A stretch of DNA of 33,609 bases. Source: Candolleomyces eurysporus. Lineage: Eukaryota; Basidiomycota; Agaricomycetes; Agaricales; Psathyrellaceae. Positions 29,838 to 33,609 of the stretch are shown piece by piece. Under the pieces are notes generated by a model. The model had not been told where the DNA came from and did not search any database. It saw only the letters and a program-made list of their open reading frames with translations. The stretch is taken from the NCBI GenBank assembly GCA_027579435.1, contig JANBPK010001553.1, positions 1 through 33,609 on the forward strand, given 5' to 3'. A program made the translations under genes and the position numbers. The first letter of the stretch is position 1, and each line of letters begins with the position of its first letter.

Positions 29838-31969
29838 ATGTTCAAGAAACCTCTCAGCAGTCTCAAAACTTCATCTGCTCTTCGCAGCTCTGATAGACGA
29901 AAGCTGAAGCAGAGAGTCACGTCAGCATTCAACTTGTCACCTGAAGACGGTGACCTGCTAGTGCCCGATGGGATCGAATCAGTGAAATTCGGCACTCATC
30001 TGGAGGAGCCAGGAGTATGTTCTCCAGATTCACTCAGCTTTCGTCTGACACATGTGGTCTAGGTTGCATACCTCTCGAGTGAGGGTGACCCTCTGTGGTT
30101 TACAATTGGGAAAGGATCCGACGAATTGATCCCTACAATTTACACGCTCTGGAAGAAGGACGACCTGCTGCCCTTCCTCTCAACACCAGCTGCGGTTATA
30201 CCAATTCTAACAGGTGGCGCAGATCTCATGATTCCTGGAGGTCAGTTCCCTGACAACACCTCTACCGCGCAGTGGCTAACGCACACATGTAATCGAAGCT
30301 AGTCGTTCACCATACACCTTCACTGGCAGAAGGCACCCTGGTCTCCGTTCGACAATACTCTCGGAAAGATGATAAAGCCTATCTATCTGTTCCGCTTGCT
30401 GTGGGTCAAATGGCTTTACCAAGCGATCAATTGACTTCCGGCGGGAAGGAGAAGGGGAAGGCGGTGCTCATGACCCACGTCTGGAAAGACTATCTCTGGG
30501 ACATGGGCTCAAAGCCTGATGTTCCCGACGATAAGGCGGTCCAGATCGGTGGTCAGATAGCTGAATCCTCACAAGACGAGCCGAGTTCCGAGAGCCAGGC
30601 CGCTGCTACACCCCCACCACCCTCGGAGATCGACGAGCAAGAACCGCAAGCGTTGACGAGTGATGCTGTTGTTTCGTACACGCCTCAAGAAATAAGCGAG
30701 CTGCTTCAGAAATCTCTGCTCCAGGCTATCACGGGCCCGCTGGCTTCAGCTCCGGCATCCACGTATCCCATCCCAGCTACGCAATTCTATTCGAACTATA
30801 TCTTGCCTTCTAGACCTGCGTTCCCGACTTTTGTTCTTCGCCCATCCTCGAGCCCGAGTGGGGACGATGAAAGTCATATCGATCCCCAGGCTATCAGCAT
30901 CAAGACTTCTACACATAAATCACTGACGGCGTTCTTGAAAGCGTCTGAGAAACTTGGTCTGGTGACAGTCAAGCAGCCCCAGAAGCATTCGCAACAAACG
31001 GACTTGCTCATCATGTCCGTTCACGCGAAGCATCCCTTGGCCCAGGGCCACGTCTCGTTCCCCACTGTCCGAGACATCGAAGCAAAGGCGGCAAAGAAGG
31101 CTGCCCGGGAGGAGAAAGAGAGGTTGGCGGCGGAAGGGTCGTCCCAGGAACTGGAGATCCGTGAACTATGGAAGCCTCACCTCGTGACTGTTGATCTTTT
31201 CAAAGGGCTTGGTGGAAAGTAAGTCGATTCACCACACCCATGTGTTAGATGTATTAAAGGAACCGTTCCAGCCCTTCCGGTCTTTACACCCCGACGGAAA
31301 TCCGCTCTCTGGTGTTTGATTATGTTACCGCCCAGGACCTCATCAATAAACGGGACAAGAGCTACATCAATCTCGATGAACTTTTCAACGCATGCTTAGC
31401 TGCTAAGTCCGGCGGGAAGTCAAAAGGAAAGGGACAGGAAACCGGGTCTGAGCTCCCCGAGTTCATTAAGCGGGATGATCTGGTGAAGAGAGTTATGGCA
31501 AAGATGCAGGCCTGGTACGAAATCCGAGCACCTGGTAAAGATCCAGCACCAAAGTACGCAACATCTCTGAACATACTCATCTTATGATTCTCGCTGATCG
31601 GGGGCTCTTATGAATAGGAAAGGGCAGCTAAAGCCTATCCAGGTGGTCATGAAGATTAGACAGGGGAGGAAAGCCTCGACTATGATCACTGGCTTCGAGC
31701 CCTTCTTGGTCGACGCTGAAGAGATGGCTGAGGATCTGAGGAAGAGCTGCGCCGGGGCGACTGGCGGTAAGTGAATCAACTGGTAGAACGCGAACTTCAT
31801 GAACTCTGATACGCTTTCTATAGTTTCTCCCGCCGCTGGAAAGCCGGCGGGATCTGGGATGGAAGTTCTAGTGCAGGGCAAGCAGGCCCCAGCTGTTGTT
31901 GAGTATCTGACGGGTAAAGGAATTCCGAAACGTTGGATTGAAGTGTCTGATCTTGCGGGGAAGAAGTGA
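29838..31969 (+). CDS. tma64: eIF2D / Tma64-like translation factor (copy 3, probable ancestral copy)
   Basis: Six exons: 29838-30014, 30063-30240, 30303-31218, 31272-31553, 31618-31766, 31824-31969; 615 aa, phases identical to copy 1. Exon lengths match copy 1 except for the last, which is one codon shorter (AGKK against RGKKK). Domain order: MFKKPLSSLKTSSALRSSDRRKL N-terminus, PUA (VAYLSSEGDPLWFTIGKG.. GGADLMIPG), winged helix starting at YTPQEISELLQKSLLQAI, SWIB-like region (YTPTEIRSLVFDYVTAQDLIN), SUI1 (PIQVVMKIRQGRKASTMITGFEPFLV.. GMEVLVQGKQAPAVVEYL). Function as for copy 1: 40S-bound factor in recycling and eIF2-independent initiation. It lies directly before Dim1, which suggests the ancestral position. 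An upstream open frame from 29772 adds residues without eIF2D similarity, so the ATG at 29838 is taken. The linker (residues about 180-245) is Pro/Glu-rich and the most divergent part. Confidence 0.92.
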
Positions 31970-32069
31970 TATTTTCGCGTGTAGCAGTTAGCTTTTCAGG
32001 ATATAACGATGTTCTGACCGAGTCTCTCTTCGAGATTGAGATTCAATGATATGATGGATGAGATGTCGG

Positions 32070-32085
32070 TTATCTTATCTTATCT
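32070..32085 (-). promoter_or_regulatory. three tandem GATA-type sites between eIF2D and Dim1
   Basis: TTATCTTATCTTATCT contains three TTATC units at 5-bp spacing (AGATAAGATAAGATAA on the minus strand), 95-110 bp before the Dim1 start codon and about 100 bp after the eIF2D stop. GATA-family zinc fingers bind WGATAR in fungi. Partly conserved in unit 1 at 22769-22783. Confidence 0.45.
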
Positions 32086-32179
32086 AAGGGTAACAGCGTC
32101 AGAATATTTTTTCGGACATCCACAATGATGGACCTGAATTCAGCAACCGTACACCTCTCTGCCTCCACCATCGAGGACC

Positions 32180-33609
<1,430 letters not shown>

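Larger units (their letters stand above)
27738..30243 (+). repeat. inner tandem duplication, right copy
   Basis: Repeats the left copy from the tyrosinase intron (GGTATAATT at 27738) to eIF2D intron 2 (GTC at 30241-30243), after which the complete eIF2D gene continues. Slightly longer than the left copy because of small indels. Confidence 0.85.

Overview
The window is nuclear DNA of a basidiomycete fungus, most likely an agaricomycete. Genes are packed closely on both strands and are split by many short introns (43-170 nt, mostly 45-65) with GT..AG ends. The families also fit: a lineage-typical P-loop GTPase and small kinase-like protein, a secreted short tyrosinase, F-box proteins of the LPDELL type, a DUF4470-type protein with an N-terminal TPR, and the housekeeping genes eIF2D and Dim1. 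All exon chains below were built by hand and checked by phase arithmetic.

Left part (1-16.8 kb), single-copy genes: a P-loop GTPase (215-1333, +); a broken double-Myb/telobox gene resembling the telomere-binding Tay1 family (1707-3295, -); a kinase-like protein (3816-4908, +); an RluA-family pseudouridine synthase (5344-6580, +); a conserved protein of unknown function (6774-7998, -); then about 1.5 kb without a recognisable gene. A 1237-aa TPR/DUF4470 protein (13618 down to 9472, -) and an F-box/WD40/UIM protein resembling yeast Ufo1 in architecture (13784-16766, +) are divergent and share a 165-bp promoter.

Right part (17-33.6 kb), nested tandem duplications: the ancestral order appears to have been tyrosinase - eIF2D - Dim1. 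An outer head-to-tail duplication gave unit 1 (about 17.03-23.00 kb: tyrosinase 1, eIF2D copy 1, a Dim1 exon fragment with a nonsense codon) and unit 2 (about 23.12 kb to the window end: tyrosinase 2, eIF2D copy 3, complete Dim1). The space between tyrosinase and eIF2D holds unrelated F-box genes in the two units. Inside unit 2 a second tandem duplication (25264-27733 and 27738-30243) ran from the last tyrosinase intron to eIF2D intron 2. It doubled the F-box gene and created a chimera in which the eIF2D N-terminus is joined in phase to the tyrosinase C-terminus through a hybrid intron.

Functionally, eIF2D (ribosome recycling and non-canonical initiation) and Dim1 (18S rRNA dimethylation) are both translation genes and are separated by a small array of GATA-type sites. 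Seven isolated N bases lie in or beside coding exons. In five cases deleting the N restores the frame; in two a further base seems to be missing. They therefore look like assembly artefacts, not biological frameshifts.
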